Positions 34,402-43,673 of a stretch of DNA of 64,000 nt are shown here, one piece after another. Location: NCBI GenBank assembly GCA_024919175.1, contig CP103804.1:2604001-2668000 (forward strand). Reading direction: 5' to 3'. The translations under genes were made by a program, and so were the position numbers. Within the stretch, counting starts at the first letter, position 1. Each line of letters starts with the position of its first letter. The notes below the pieces were generated by a model. The model made no database searches. It was given only the letters and a program-made list of their open reading frames with translations, and was not told the origin of the DNA. The DNA is from Clostridioides difficile (GTDB taxonomy: Bacteria > Bacillota > Clostridia > Peptostreptococcales > Peptostreptococcaceae).

Positions 34402-37059
34402 CTATTTTTTATATAATTTTCTTTTAAGAAATTTTCCGACCTCTACTTGTACTACAGACATTATAGCCAAAGTGACTGTTACAAACCACTGAGAAGTGTT
34501 TAAAATAGTTAAATTAAATGCATCTCTAAAGTGAGGAACAAATAATATAACTGCCATAAGTAAAGCAGAAGCTAAAAATGAGATTAAAAGAAATGGGTTT
34601 TTACCACTATTTCTAGTAAACATAGAATCTGTATTTGAACGCTGGCTAAATGCACGCAACATTTGTGAAAGTGCTAATACACAAAATGCCATTGTTTGAC
34701 CTACAGTATGGTTTCCTATATTAAGACCAATCTTATATGCTAAAATGGTCATTATTGCTACAAATATCCCCTGAGTAATAACTCTTTGTACAAGGTTTTT
34801 TTCAAACAAACTTTCTGATTTAACAGGTTGATGCTTCATTATATTTCTACTTGGTGGGTCAACTCCAAGAGCAAGAGCTGGAAGAGTTGCTGTTGCAAGG
34901 TTTACCCACAGAATATGCACCGCAAGAAGTGGAGTATCCCAGTTTAACAATATTGCAACAAATAGTGTAAGTATCTCTGCTATATTTCCAACAAGTAAGA
35001 ATTGTATAACCTTTTGTATATTTCTATATACACGTCTACCTTCTTTTATTGCATATGCAATTGTGGTAAAACTATCATCCATTAAAATCATATCTGAAGA
35101 ATCTTTTGCCACATCTGTACCACTTATACCCATAGCTATACCAATATCAGCAGACTTTAATGCAGGGGAGTCATTTACTCCATCTCCAGTCATCGCTGGT
35201 ACTTCTCCGGTTCTTTTTAGAGACTGTATAATTCTGAGTTTATCAAATGGTGATACACGAGCAAATACTGTAGTATTTTTAACTGCCTTATCTAGTTCAT
35301 CATCACTTAAATTATCAAGTTCATCACCAGATATAACAGTATTTCCTTCATTCCAAATTCCAAGTTCATGAGCTATTGTTGTGGCAGTGACTTTATGGTC
35401 ACCTGTTATCATTATGGTCCTTATGCCTGCTTCTTTACAAGTTTTTACTGCATCTGCTACCTCAGTTCTCGGCGGGTCAATCATTCCAACCATACCAATA
35501 AATGTCAAATCATATTCTATATTTTCACTATCTTCCTTTGGTATCGATAAAATTTCACGCTTAGCAAAACCAAGTACACGTAATGCATCTTTAGACATAG
35601 TGAGACATAATTCGTGTATATTTTTTTTATCTAACTCCGTAATATTTCTTTCACCTTTTGATGTTAATATTTTAGTACATAAATGAAGAAGTTCATCCAC
35701 TGCACCTTTAGTATATGCAGTGATTTTTCCATCTATATCATGAACAGTTGTCATACATTTTCTGTCGGAATCAAAAGGTTTCTCAAATAAACGTGGATAT
35801 TTCTCTTCAAGAGCTTCTTGATCTATTCCAAATTTATTAGCCATAAAAATCAATGATCCTTCTGTTGGGTCACCTAATATTTCATCTGTTTTATCTGGAT
35901 TTATACATGCATCATTACAAAGTGCACCAGCATAAACAATCTCTTTATATACTAGTGGGTGCTTCTCAGATGCAGCATCTATCGATGTTACTTTTCCAGA
36001 TTCAAAATCGCCATTTACAGCAATATGTGTCACAGTCATTTTATTTAAGGTTAATGTACCAGTTTTATCGCAACATATTACTGTAGCTCCTCCTAATGTT
36101 TCAACTGCTGGCAACTTTCTAATCAAAGCATTTCTTTTAGCCATACGTTGCACACCTAGAGCCATTACAATGGTTGCTGTTGCAGGTAATCCCTCTGGAA
36201 TAATTGATATAGCAAGGGAAATTGCAATCATAAACATTGGCAAGAGAGGTCTCTGATAAAATGCACCTATTGCAAATATAATAACGCATACAATAATACC
36301 TATAACACTTAGTGTCTTTCCAACAGTATTAAGTTTACGTTTTATAGGAGTATCAAAATCATTTTGTGAATCTAAAAGATGTGCTATATTACCTACTTCT
36401 GTGTCCATACCAGTTGCAACTACAACACCTACACCTCTACCATATGTGACAATTGAAGACGTATAAGCCATATTATTACGGTCTCCTAACACACATTCTT
36501 CAGGTAAAAGGTCATCTGAATCTTTTTCTGATGGAACAGACTCTCCTGTTAAAGAAGCTTCTTGAATTTTTAAACTCGATGTATCTATTAAACGAATGTC
36601 TGCTGGAATCATTGCTCCATCTTCTAAAAAAACAATATCTCCTATTACAAGATTGCTTGCTTGGATAACATTTTCTTCACCATCACGCATAACACGTGCT
36701 GTTGGTGAATTCATATTTTTTAGTGCTTCTAATGATGATTCTGCTTTCTTTTCTTGAACAATACCAATAACTGCATTTACTGCTACAATTATTAGAATTA
36801 CAAAAGCTTCTGTAAATTCGCCAAATACTAAAGATAATATGGCTGCACCTATTAGTATCAATACCATAGCATCTGTAATTTGAGTCCAAAGCATTTGTAA
36901 AACTGTCCTAGGTGGTCTTTTTCTCAGTTCATTTAAACCATTCTCTTTAAGCCTGTTTTCCGCCTCGGTATCGGTGAGCCCCTCCTCTGATGAGTCTAAA
37001 CTCTCTAATACTTCATGTGTTGCCATCGAATGCCAAGGCATCTGTTTGTGATTTTCCAT
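34402..37059 (-). CDS. P-type cation ATPase, calcium-transporting type (PMR1/YloB-like)
   Basis: An 885-residue P2-type ATPase. Features in order are the N-terminal cation ATPase domain (HEVLESLDSSEEGLTDTEAE), helices 1-2, the actuator motif with SLTGESVP, helix 4 with IIPEGLPA, the phosphorylation site CDKTGTLT (Asp near residue 333), the nucleotide domain, the hinge GDGVNDSPALKSADIG and six C-terminal helices. The PEGL motif and overall layout match Ca2+ (or Ca2+/Mn2+) exporters. Start ATG 37059 has AAAGGAGTG upstream. The gene ends 55 bp before the SAM riboswitch with no obvious terminator of its own. Confidence 0.9.
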   Translation of the reverse strand: MENHKQMPWHSMATHEVLESLDSSEEGLTDTEAENRLKENGLNELRKRPPRTVLQMLWTQITDAMVLILIGAAILSLVFGEFTEAFVILIIVAVNAVIGIVQEKKAESSLEALKNMNSPTARVMRDGEENVIQASNLVIGDIVFLEDGAMIPADIRLIDTSSLKIQEASLTGESVPSEKDSDDLLPEECVLGDRNNMAYTSSIVTYGRGVGVVVATGMDTEVGNIAHLLDSQNDFDTPIKRKLNTVGKTLSVIGIIVCVIIFAIGAFYQRPLLPMFMIAISLAISIIPEGLPATATIVMALGVQRMAKRNALIRKLPAVETLGGATVICCDKTGTLTLNKMTVTHIAVNGDFESGKVTSIDAASEKHPLVYKEIVYAGALCNDACINPDKTDEILGDPTEGSLIFMANKFGIDQEALEEKYPRLFEKPFDSDRKCMTTVHDIDGKITAYTKGAVDELLHLCTKILTSKGERNITELDKKNIHELCLTMSKDALRVLGFAKREILSIPKEDSENIEYDLTFIGMVGMIDPPRTEVADAVKTCKEAGIRTIMITGDHKVTATTIAHELGIWNEGNTVISGDELDNLSDDELDKAVKNTTVFARVSPFDKLRIIQSLKRTGEVPAMTGDGVNDSPALKSADIGIAMGISGTDVAKDSSDMILMDDSFTTIAYAIKEGRRVYRNIQKVIQFLLVGNIAEILTLFVAILLNWDTPLLAVHILWVNLATATLPALALGVDPPSRNIMKHQPVKSESLFEKNLVQRVITQGIFVAIMTILAYKIGLNIGNHTVGQTMAFCVLALSQMLRAFSQRSNTDSMFTRNSGKNPFLLISFLASALLMAVILFVPHFRDAFNLTILNTSQWFVTVTLAIMSVVQVEVGKFLKRKLYKK

Positions 37060-37187
37060 TTTGGAAGATCACTCCTTTCTTTTTTAATTTAAGAATAATT
37101 ATATTTTAAAATCCAATTCAATTCAATACTCAACAGTTATATTTTACCTAAATTTAACAATTAAATTTAAAGTCTATATAAAAATAT

Positions 37188-37931
37188 CTACTCTTTTACA
37201 AACACATACTCATTATTACTAGATAAAATTTCTTGATATTTATATCCTTCTAAGTTAAACTTTTTTAAATCGCTAATATCTTCTATTTTATTTTTAACAA
37301 TATATTTTACCATCATTCCTCTAGCTCTCTTTGCTTGTGTAGATTCTACTTTTAGCATATTATTTTTATTTATTTTAAAAGTACATGTTACATATGTATC
37401 ATTATCATTGATAAATTTTTCTACAGTTTTACTATATTCACTTGATGCAAGATTGACAATAGCTGTATTTTCTTTACTTATTTCTTTATATATACTGTCT
37501 CCCCAATATTCATATAAATTTTTAAATTCTCTTATCTTTAACTTTGTCTGCATTTCTAATCTGTACTCATATATGCTATCATAGGGTTTTAGGACCCCAT
37601 ACAATCCGCTTATGATTCGAATACAACTATTTGCAAATTCCTCATCTTTCTTTGTAAAATTCTCTGCTTCTATATTTTTATATTGTATTCCATCATAAGT
37701 TAAAATTGCAGGAGTACCTAAACTGTCAAATTTTAATTTATCAAATCTACTCTTATTTAAGGCAGCTAATTTTTCGTTGATTTTCATTTTATTTCTAAAA
37801 TCTTCTATACTAAAGTTTTTTATATTCTTTGATATTTCTTTTGTATTATCTATAAAACAAGGTAAACTTAAATCTCTATCAAGTTCTTGTACATGCTTCA
37901 TATTTTTAGCTGGTGATAACATTATAATCAT
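37188..37931 (-). CDS. yaaA: YaaA family peroxide-stress protein
   Basis: A 247-residue DUF328/UPF0246 protein. The family opening MIIMLSPAKNMK is present, with LGTPAILTYDGIQYKNI, ISGLYGVLKPYDSIYEYRLEM, NLASSEYSKTV and TQAKRARGMM. In E. coli YaaA lowers free iron and protects DNA from Fenton damage under hydrogen peroxide. It starts 9 bp behind bcp and is surely cotranscribed with it, which supports a peroxide-defence role here too. Confidence 0.92.
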   Translation of the reverse strand: MIIMLSPAKNMKHVQELDRDLSLPCFIDNTKEISKNIKNFSIEDFRNKMKINEKLAALNKSRFDKLKFDSLGTPAILTYDGIQYKNIEAENFTKKDEEFANSCIRIISGLYGVLKPYDSIYEYRLEMQTKLKIREFKNLYEYWGDSIYKEISKENTAIVNLASSEYSKTVEKFINDNDTYVTCTFKINKNNMLKVESTQAKRARGMMVKYIVKNKIEDISDLKKFNLEGYKYQEILSSNNEYVFVKE

Positions 37932-37940
37932 AAATTTTTA

Positions 37941-38405
37941 TTACTCCTGTTTTTCCAAGTATTCAAGAATCTCTTGTGCATTTGTATCTGGCTTTGCTTT
38001 TTCAAAGACCTTTTCAATAATTCCACTTTCATCTACAATATAAGTTGCACGAACAACTCCTAAAGCAGTTTTCCCATACATTTTTTTCTCTTTCCAAACA
38101 TCAAAAGCCTTAATAGCAATTAAATCTGGGTCAGAAAGTAAAATAAAAGGAAGCTCATGTTTTTCTGCAAATCTTTGATGTGATTTAATACTATCTTTAC
38201 TTATCCCAATAACTGGTATATCATTATTTTTAAATCCTTCATATGCGTTTCTAAAGGCACATGCTTGACGTGTGCATCCTGGTGTATTATCTTTAGGATA
38301 AAAATATATTACTACTTTTTTCCCCTTAAAATCTGACATACTGACTTTATTTCCATCTTTATCTTCTAATGTAAATTCTGGTGCTTTTGTACCTATACTT
38401 AACAT
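37941..38405 (-). CDS. bcp: Thiol peroxidase of the Bcp/PrxQ type
   Basis: A 154-residue peroxiredoxin that reduces hydrogen peroxide and organic peroxides. The motif YFYPKDNTPGCTRQACAFRN holds the peroxidatic Cys (PGCT) and, five residues on, a second Cys, the atypical 2-Cys PrxQ arrangement resolved through thioredoxin. Thioredoxin-fold blocks GTKAPEFTLEDKDGN and VIGISKDS are clear. ATG at 38405 follows AAAGGAG. It forms a two-gene stress operon with yaaA. Confidence 0.93.
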   Translation of the reverse strand: MLSIGTKAPEFTLEDKDGNKVSMSDFKGKKVVIYFYPKDNTPGCTRQACAFRNAYEGFKNNDIPVIGISKDSIKSHQRFAEKHELPFILLSDPDLIAIKAFDVWKEKKMYGKTALGVVRATYIVDESGIIEKVFEKAKPDTNAQEILEYLEKQE

Positions 38406-38606
38406 AAATATCTCTCCTTTTGTTTTTTAATCAATAATTTATACTATGTTTATATTGATACCCTATATTTATATATATAAATAAAATATTTTACTTTTTT
38501 GTATGGAAAATTTCATGAATATGTAAATCTTATAAATAAAAAATTTTAAACTTTATTTGATTAAAACATTTAAACTAGAATTTATGCTAAACAATTATAG
38601 TAATTA

Positions 38607-38733
38607 AAATGAGGATGTCTCAAAATTAGCTTTTTAGTTCATAAGATGCTCTTTTTTTGTATGAAATCAAATATATTTTCATAGTTTTAACAATGAAAAA
38701 GAGGCTTATCTCTATTTTGAGACAGCCTCATTT
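38607..38733. repeat. MITE-like palindromic element, also possible ade terminator
   Basis: A 127-bp stretch bounded by inverted ends: AAATGAGGATGTCTCAAAAT (38607-38626) and ATTTTGAGACAGCCTCATTT (38714-38733), one or two mismatches. The inner part also pairs (GATGCTCTTTTT with AAAAAGAGGCTTATC). The end sequence GAGG-TGTCTCAAAA resembles the termini of several Firmicute insertion sequences, but there is no ORF, so a non-autonomous element is likely. It lies just past the adenine deaminase stop and can serve as its terminator. Confidence 0.6.
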
Positions 38734-38758
38734 ATTTTTAATCTTCTAATACTTTAAC

Positions 38759-40456
38759 CTATATAAATTTAAATTCCTCTACATCAAACAAACCCAAATC
38801 AGTAAGTCTTATCTTTGGAACAACTGGAAGAGCCATAAATGAAAGCGTGATAAAAGGGTCTACATACTTTGGAACTCCCATTTTTCTTGCTATTTTTAAC
38901 ATATTATCAGTTGTTTCTTGCACTTCTTCTGCTGGAAGAGTACTAATTAATCCAGCTACTTGAAGACTTAGGTCAGCAAGTACTTTTCCATTTGATACAA
39001 TTACATAGCCACCCTGTATATCTCTCAAGTAATTTACTGCAACTATAATATCATCATCATTATCTCCTGCAACTATGATATTATGTGAATCATGAGCTAC
39101 AGTAGTTGCTATTGCTCCATTTTTTATACCAAAACCTTTTAATGGTGCAACTGATATATTACCAGTCATCCTGTGTCTCTCAACAACACAAAGCTTCGAA
39201 TATTCTTCATTTGGATTGAAATATCCATTTTTGTTTGGTATAGATTCAAATAATTTTTTTGTCAGAATTTGATATGGTACAATTTCCATTACATAATTTT
39301 TTTCATTTGACCTTAATTGTATTTTTTCTCTATTAATATCTTTAAATTTAACTGTATTAAGTAACTCTTTATCCTTAACTTTATATTTATAATTAGAAAA
39401 AATTTCTTCATCTATCAATTTACCATTTTTATAAACACTATCTACTTCCATATTTTCTAAACTATTTAGAACAACAATATCTGCTTTATAACCAGCACCT
39501 ATTGCTCCAATTCTATTCAGACCATATGCTTTTGCTGAATTATAAGTTGCAATTTTAATAGCTTTAATTGGCTCCATACCCAAATCGATTGCACACTTTA
39601 TATTCCATCTTATATGTCCTTGTTTTTCTATATCATCCAAGTGCTTGTCATCTGTACAAAACATAAATTCTTCAATTGGTAACTTATATTTTAATAATCC
39701 TTTTATTATAGCTTCTAAGTTTTTTGCTGCACTGCCTTCTCTTATAAAAATTTTTAGACCTGCTCTTAATTTTTCATACACTTCATCAAAAGTTATACAT
39801 TCATGATCATTTTTTATTCCTGCACATACATATGCTTGAAGTGACTTTCCACTTATATTTGGTGCATGTCCATCTGCAATTTTATCTTTAAAAGCCTCTA
39901 ATTTATCTAAAATTTCTTCTTCAGCAGATATGACATCATTAAAACACATTACTTCTCCTAACCCTAAGATTCTAGGATTATTTATGTAAGCATCCATGTC
40001 TTTTACACTAAATTTACCTATTCCATTAGTTTCGAATCTTGTTGCAGGTACAGATGATGGTAGCATAATATATACATTTAAAGGTATCTCTTCTGTTGAT
40101 TCTAACAAAAAGTCTATTGCATTTGCTCCTTTTACATTGACCAATTCATGAGGGTCTGCTATAACAGTTGTTGTGCCTGACTTTAGTAATTTTTTTGATA
40201 ATTCAATTGGCATTACCATTGTAGACTCAATATGCATATGTGCATCAATAAAACCAGGTGATAAGTATTTACCACTACAATCAATCTCTACTTTCCCATC
40301 ATATTTGCCGATTCCAACAATTGTATCATCTACTATTGCTATATCTCCTACTATTAATTCTTCTGTGAATACATTTATAATTATTCCATTTTTAAGTACA
40401 ATATCAGCTTTATCTCTTCCACTTGCTACATCACACTTTTTTTTCAAATTGCTCAT
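38759..40456 (-). CDS. ade: Adenine deaminase
   Basis: Converts adenine to hypoxanthine and ammonia in purine salvage. The 565-residue protein belongs to the amidohydrolase superfamily: metal ligands are in GFIDAHMHIESTMV (about residue 70), DPHELVNVKGANAI, GHAPNISGKSLQAYVCAGIKNDHE and CTDDKHLDDI. The C-terminal ade domain has RHRMTGNISVAPLKGFGI and HDSHNIIVAGDND. Length is normal. ATG 40456 follows AGAGGAG. It is monocistronic; I see no purine riboswitch ahead of it. Confidence 0.95.
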   Translation of the reverse strand: MSNLKKKCDVASGRDKADIVLKNGIIINVFTEELIVGDIAIVDDTIVGIGKYDGKVEIDCSGKYLSPGFIDAHMHIESTMVMPIELSKKLLKSGTTTVIADPHELVNVKGANAIDFLLESTEEIPLNVYIMLPSSVPATRFETNGIGKFSVKDMDAYINNPRILGLGEVMCFNDVISAEEEILDKLEAFKDKIADGHAPNISGKSLQAYVCAGIKNDHECITFDEVYEKLRAGLKIFIREGSAAKNLEAIIKGLLKYKLPIEEFMFCTDDKHLDDIEKQGHIRWNIKCAIDLGMEPIKAIKIATYNSAKAYGLNRIGAIGAGYKADIVVLNSLENMEVDSVYKNGKLIDEEIFSNYKYKVKDKELLNTVKFKDINREKIQLRSNEKNYVMEIVPYQILTKKLFESIPNKNGYFNPNEEYSKLCVVERHRMTGNISVAPLKGFGIKNGAIATTVAHDSHNIIVAGDNDDDIIVAVNYLRDIQGGYVIVSNGKVLADLSLQVAGLISTLPAEEVQETTDNMLKIARKMGVPKYVDPFITLSFMALPVVPKIRLTDLGLFDVEEFKFI

Positions 40457-40602
40457 TTTTACAACTCCTCTTAACTTTTTTATATCAATATACTTGCTGT
40501 ATCATATATTATAGTTTGATTTATTAATATATATTATATATCAGTTTTAACAAAAAGTAGTTATTGAAATTTATTCCATAATTTATTAAATTAAATACAA
40601 AA

Positions 40603-40633
40603 ACATGAGAAACAATAATATTATTTCTCATGT
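40603..40633 (-). terminator. Intrinsic terminator after the exporter gene
   Basis: Stem ACATGAGAAA / TTTCTCATGT with an 11-nt loop and T5 on the minus strand, between the leftward exporter gene and ade. Confidence 0.8.
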
Positions 40634-40748
40634 TCTTTATAAATATTTTAATTATATTAAATTTTATTTTTTATATTTGTAATACTTGTTACTATATCCA
40701 TAGTATAGATTTATGTATTTTATCATTTATATTAAAAACTACTTTTAA

Positions 40749-41903
40749 TTAACCTAAAAATGCATAAACTATCATTCCTACGATTATAGCTGGTATAGTA
40801 GTAATAATCATAGCCCATAAGGAAGATTTTTTGTCCATTGCTAAAAGTGGAAAAAGTGCATCTCCATCTTGAGATATGGAATTCGCTATTACTGCGCCAA
40901 GTGGTATAGTACCTTTCAAGTAAAATGACATAAGTACAATTTGTATACCACACCCTGGAATAAGCCCAAGGCCTGCACCTATAAATACACTAATTACACC
41001 TGTTGATAAAACTAAATTAACTAAGTATTCATCTCCACCTAAAACTAATATTATCAAATCGTAAATAAGATATGCAATAAAAATCCATGTAATAACAAAT
41101 GAAATTTCACCTACAGAATGTATAAGCATTTCTCTCAGAGAAATTTTCTTATTTTCTTCCTCTTTTTGATTAGAATTTTTAAATACTTTTTTAAAGCACC
41201 ACATATAAACTATGGAGAATAGTATTCCTATAACTGCTATTGCCTCTTCTAGTGAATGTAATTTTTCAATAATAGGAAGATTTAGTCCAGAATGAGCAAG
41301 AGACATAAATATAAAACCTATTAATACAATTCCTATATAAATTTTATACCCTTTACCATGTGTTATTATAAATGCAAATCTATTTGTATTTCCATGAGAT
41401 TCAGCTAAATTATCCAAGATTATACCATCATGATTATGCGATTCTTCATTTCCTTTATGGTCATTTTTATCTATATTATTTTTGTCTGATTTTCTATATT
41501 TATTTAATTTCAATTTTTCTTCTAATTTAAAATAATCCACTAGTTGTCCAGTTATTATTCCTGTAATTGTACTAACTAAAGTTACAAAAAAGTACATTTT
41601 AATATTTGATGAAATAAGTATAAATGCAGCATCTCCCATACTTGCTATTAAACTTGCAATAATTGCTCCAAAACTTAATTTTCCACTTATATATAATGGC
41701 ATGATTGCCAAACTCCCACCACAACCTGGTATGGCTCCTATCAAAGCTCCTATTAAAGGTTGATATTTTCTATTTTCTGATATAATATTAGTAAAATTAC
41801 CACTAGTTTTATAGTTTATATATCCAAATAGCAAAATAAAAAATCCAATCATAGAACCCACATGTAAAAATGCTTCTTCAGAAGCAGATATTAACATTTC
41901 CAT
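40749..41903 (-). CDS. Predicted polytopic metal exporter (ArsP_2 / 10-TM heavy-metal exporter family)
   Basis: A 384-residue membrane protein with about ten helices in two related halves. Each half carries a G-x-IPGCG motif: ALIGAIPGCGGSLAIMPLY (about residue 55) and GLGLIPGCGIQIVLMSFYLKG (about 335), as in the family called putative manganese or arsenic exporters. Between the halves lies a charged loop with five His (DHKGNEESHNHDG and ESHGN, about 145-175), a likely metal-binding segment. Substrate is not certain; a divalent metal is my best guess. Monocistronic, ATG at 41903 after TAGGAGG. Confidence 0.78.
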   Translation of the reverse strand: MEMLISASEEAFLHVGSMIGFFILLFGYINYKTSGNFTNIISENRKYQPLIGALIGAIPGCGGSLAIMPLYISGKLSFGAIIASLIASMGDAAFILISSNIKMYFFVTLVSTITGIITGQLVDYFKLEEKLKLNKYRKSDKNNIDKNDHKGNEESHNHDGIILDNLAESHGNTNRFAFIITHGKGYKIYIGIVLIGFIFMSLAHSGLNLPIIEKLHSLEEAIAVIGILFSIVYMWCFKKVFKNSNQKEEENKKISLREMLIHSVGEISFVITWIFIAYLIYDLIILVLGGDEYLVNLVLSTGVISVFIGAGLGLIPGCGIQIVLMSFYLKGTIPLGAVIANSISQDGDALFPLLAMDKKSSLWAMIITTIPAIIVGMIVYAFLG

Positions 41904-41997
41904 TAATTTACCTCCTATATTAATTTCGCAATAATTATATTATATTCCATTTGTTATTGATAATCAATATCATTATATCGTTTAAATTTCTAATATT

Positions 41998-42052
41998 AAA
42001 AAGTGCATATCTTATATTGTTAATTTCCTGCATATTAAGATACACACTTTCT
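41998..42052 (-). terminator. ispH: Intrinsic terminator of the ispH operon
   Basis: On the minus strand AAGTGTGTATCTTAATAT pairs with ATATAAGATATGCACTT across about 14 nt, then T5. It closes the leftward operon that ends with ispH. Confidence 0.7.
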
Positions 42053-42072
42053 GATATTAGGTTATCTAGTTG

Positions 42073-42112
42073 CCACATATAATTTTATAATATAGTATAA
42101 AATTATATGTGG
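42073..42112. repeat. Perfect 16-bp hairpin without T-run
   Basis: CCACATATAATTTTAT (42073-42088) and ATAAAATTATATGTGG (42097-42112), 8-nt loop, 60 bp behind the ispH stop. It has no T-run on either strand, so it may protect the mRNA 3' end or be an extra stem next to the terminator at 42.0 kb. Confidence 0.6.
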
Positions 42113-42173
42113 ATATTACAATAAATTTTATATATTATACCAATATTACACATGTTTTTATTATTTAATATAT

Positions 42174-43013
42174 TTATAAATTTTCAATAAATGTTATTAC
42201 TTCCTCTATTATCCAATCTGGTGTAGATGCTCCTGCTGTTACACCTAAATCTTTATACTTTTTAAGCATATTTACATCCAATTCGTCTTTAGTTTCTATT
42301 GCAAAAGTGGGAACTAAATCTTCACAAACTTTTACTAGTTTTTGAGTATTAGAACTGTGTTTTCCACCTATAACTATCATACAATCAACTTCTCTTGCTA
42401 ATTCTTTAGCCGCTTCTTGTCTAGTTTTTGTAGCTGAACAGATTGTATCATTAAATACTATATGTTCTAGTTTATCAGATAATTTGTCAACTATATTTGA
42501 ATATAAATCTGGATTTATTGTTGTCTGTGCAACAACACAATATTGTTTTGAATTGTCAAATTCCATATTCTCCATCTGCTCTACAGCTTTTATTATTATT
42601 GCTGAGTTTTCGCACCACCCATTTATACCTATCACCTCTGGATGCTTCATATCTCCAATAACTATTATTTCATAACCCTTATTATGATACTCACTCACTA
42701 CTGTATGTATTTTCTTTACAAATGGGCATGTAGTATCTACAATTTTAAGTTTTTTATTTTTAGCTTCTTTATATACTTTCTCAGGAACTCCATGAGATCT
42801 TATTATCATATTTTCATAATCTGGTATTATATCAATTTCATCTACAGTTTTAAGACCTTTTTGCTCATATCTTGCTACTGCTTGCTTGTTATGAATAAGA
42901 GGACCTAAAGCATATATTCCAGAATCATTTTTCTCTACTTCATCCCAGGCCATTTTCATTGCTCTCTTTACTCCAAAGCAAAATCCTGCATTTTTGGCTA
43001 TTTTGACATTCAC
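42174..43013 (-). CDS. ispH: 4-hydroxy-3-methylbut-2-enyl diphosphate reductase (IspH/LytB)
   Basis: Last enzyme of the MEP isoprenoid pathway, an iron-sulfur reductase giving IPP and DMAPP. The three cluster Cys lie in AGFCFGVKRA (Cys12), VDTTCPFVKKIH and NDTICSATKTRQEAA. The His motifs PLIHNKQ and GDMKHPEVIG and the catalytic Glu/Asn region ASTPDWIIEEV are present. The 279-residue length is that of the stand-alone enzyme; some clostridia have it fused to an S1 domain, which is absent here. Last gene of the operon with plsC and cmk. Confidence 0.95.
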   Translation of the reverse strand: MNVKIAKNAGFCFGVKRAMKMAWDEVEKNDSGIYALGPLIHNKQAVARYEQKGLKTVDEIDIIPDYENMIIRSHGVPEKVYKEAKNKKLKIVDTTCPFVKKIHTVVSEYHNKGYEIIVIGDMKHPEVIGINGWCENSAIIIKAVEQMENMEFDNSKQYCVVAQTTINPDLYSNIVDKLSDKLEHIVFNDTICSATKTRQEAAKELAREVDCMIVIGGKHSSNTQKLVKVCEDLVPTFAIETKDELDVNMLKKYKDLGVTAGASTPDWIIEEVITFIENL

Positions 43014-43025
43014 AAGATTCCCCCC

Positions 43026-43622
43026 TTATTTTGAATATTTAAAGTAATTTTGTTTTATTACTTCTAAAACTTCTTGTGACATTCTTTCATGGTCATCATT
43101 ACTTAACTTTTCTTTAAAATGTTCTTCAAACGATATTGGCTCTCCAAAATACACAATTACCTTACTAAAAGGTTTATACTTAGATATTATTGACACTGGT
43201 ACAACCTTAGATTTACTCTTTATTGTAAATAGAGAAAGACCTGCCTTAGCTTTTCCAAAGTTATCTCCTTTAATTCTTGTTCCTTCTGGAAATATTCCCA
43301 ATACATAACCATCTCTAATTGACCTTAGAATAGTTTTTATAGTGGATACATCTGGCTTTTCTCTATTTATAGGCATAACATGCAATTTTCTTAATATAAA
43401 TCCTAATGGTTTCACTTTGAATAACTCTTGTTTTGCAATAGCTGCTATCTCTCTATTCTTTATAGCTGCAGCTAAAAATACAGGGTCAAGATTTGACTTA
43501 TGATTTGAAGCAACCACTATATTTCCTCTATCTGGTATATTTTCAGCACCTATAACTTCATATTTAAAAAACACTTTAGAAAAACATCTAAAAATATTTA
43601 TTGCAAATCTATAAAAATTCAC
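43026..43622 (-). CDS. plsC: 1-acyl-sn-glycerol-3-phosphate acyltransferase
   Basis: Acylates lysophosphatidic acid to phosphatidic acid at the membrane. The 198-residue protein has the catalytic NHxxxxD box in VVASNHKSNLDPVFL, the glycerolphosphate-binding FPEGTRIKG and the conserved VVPVSI. An N-terminal amphipathic or membrane segment precedes it. It sits between cmk and ispH with gaps of 51 and 12 bp, an arrangement common in clostridia. Confidence 0.92.
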   Translation of the reverse strand: MNFYRFAINIFRCFSKVFFKYEVIGAENIPDRGNIVVASNHKSNLDPVFLAAAIKNREIAAIAKQELFKVKPLGFILRKLHVMPINREKPDVSTIKTILRSIRDGYVLGIFPEGTRIKGDNFGKAKAGLSLFTIKSKSKVVPVSIISKYKPFSKVIVYFGEPISFEEHFKEKLSNDDHERMSQEVLEVIKQNYFKYSK

Positions 43623-43673
43623 GTTTATCTCCCTTCAATACTACATTATATTTTCATTTTAGATACATTGAGC

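Noticed and set aside
36683..36889. Cys/Ser-rich 68-codon frame inside the P-type ATPase gene
   Set aside because: Same-strand out-of-frame reading of the ATPase; no ribosome site.
40457..40602. Purine riboswitch ahead of adenine deaminase
   Set aside because: The conserved purine-aptamer blocks are not present in this short AT-rich leader.
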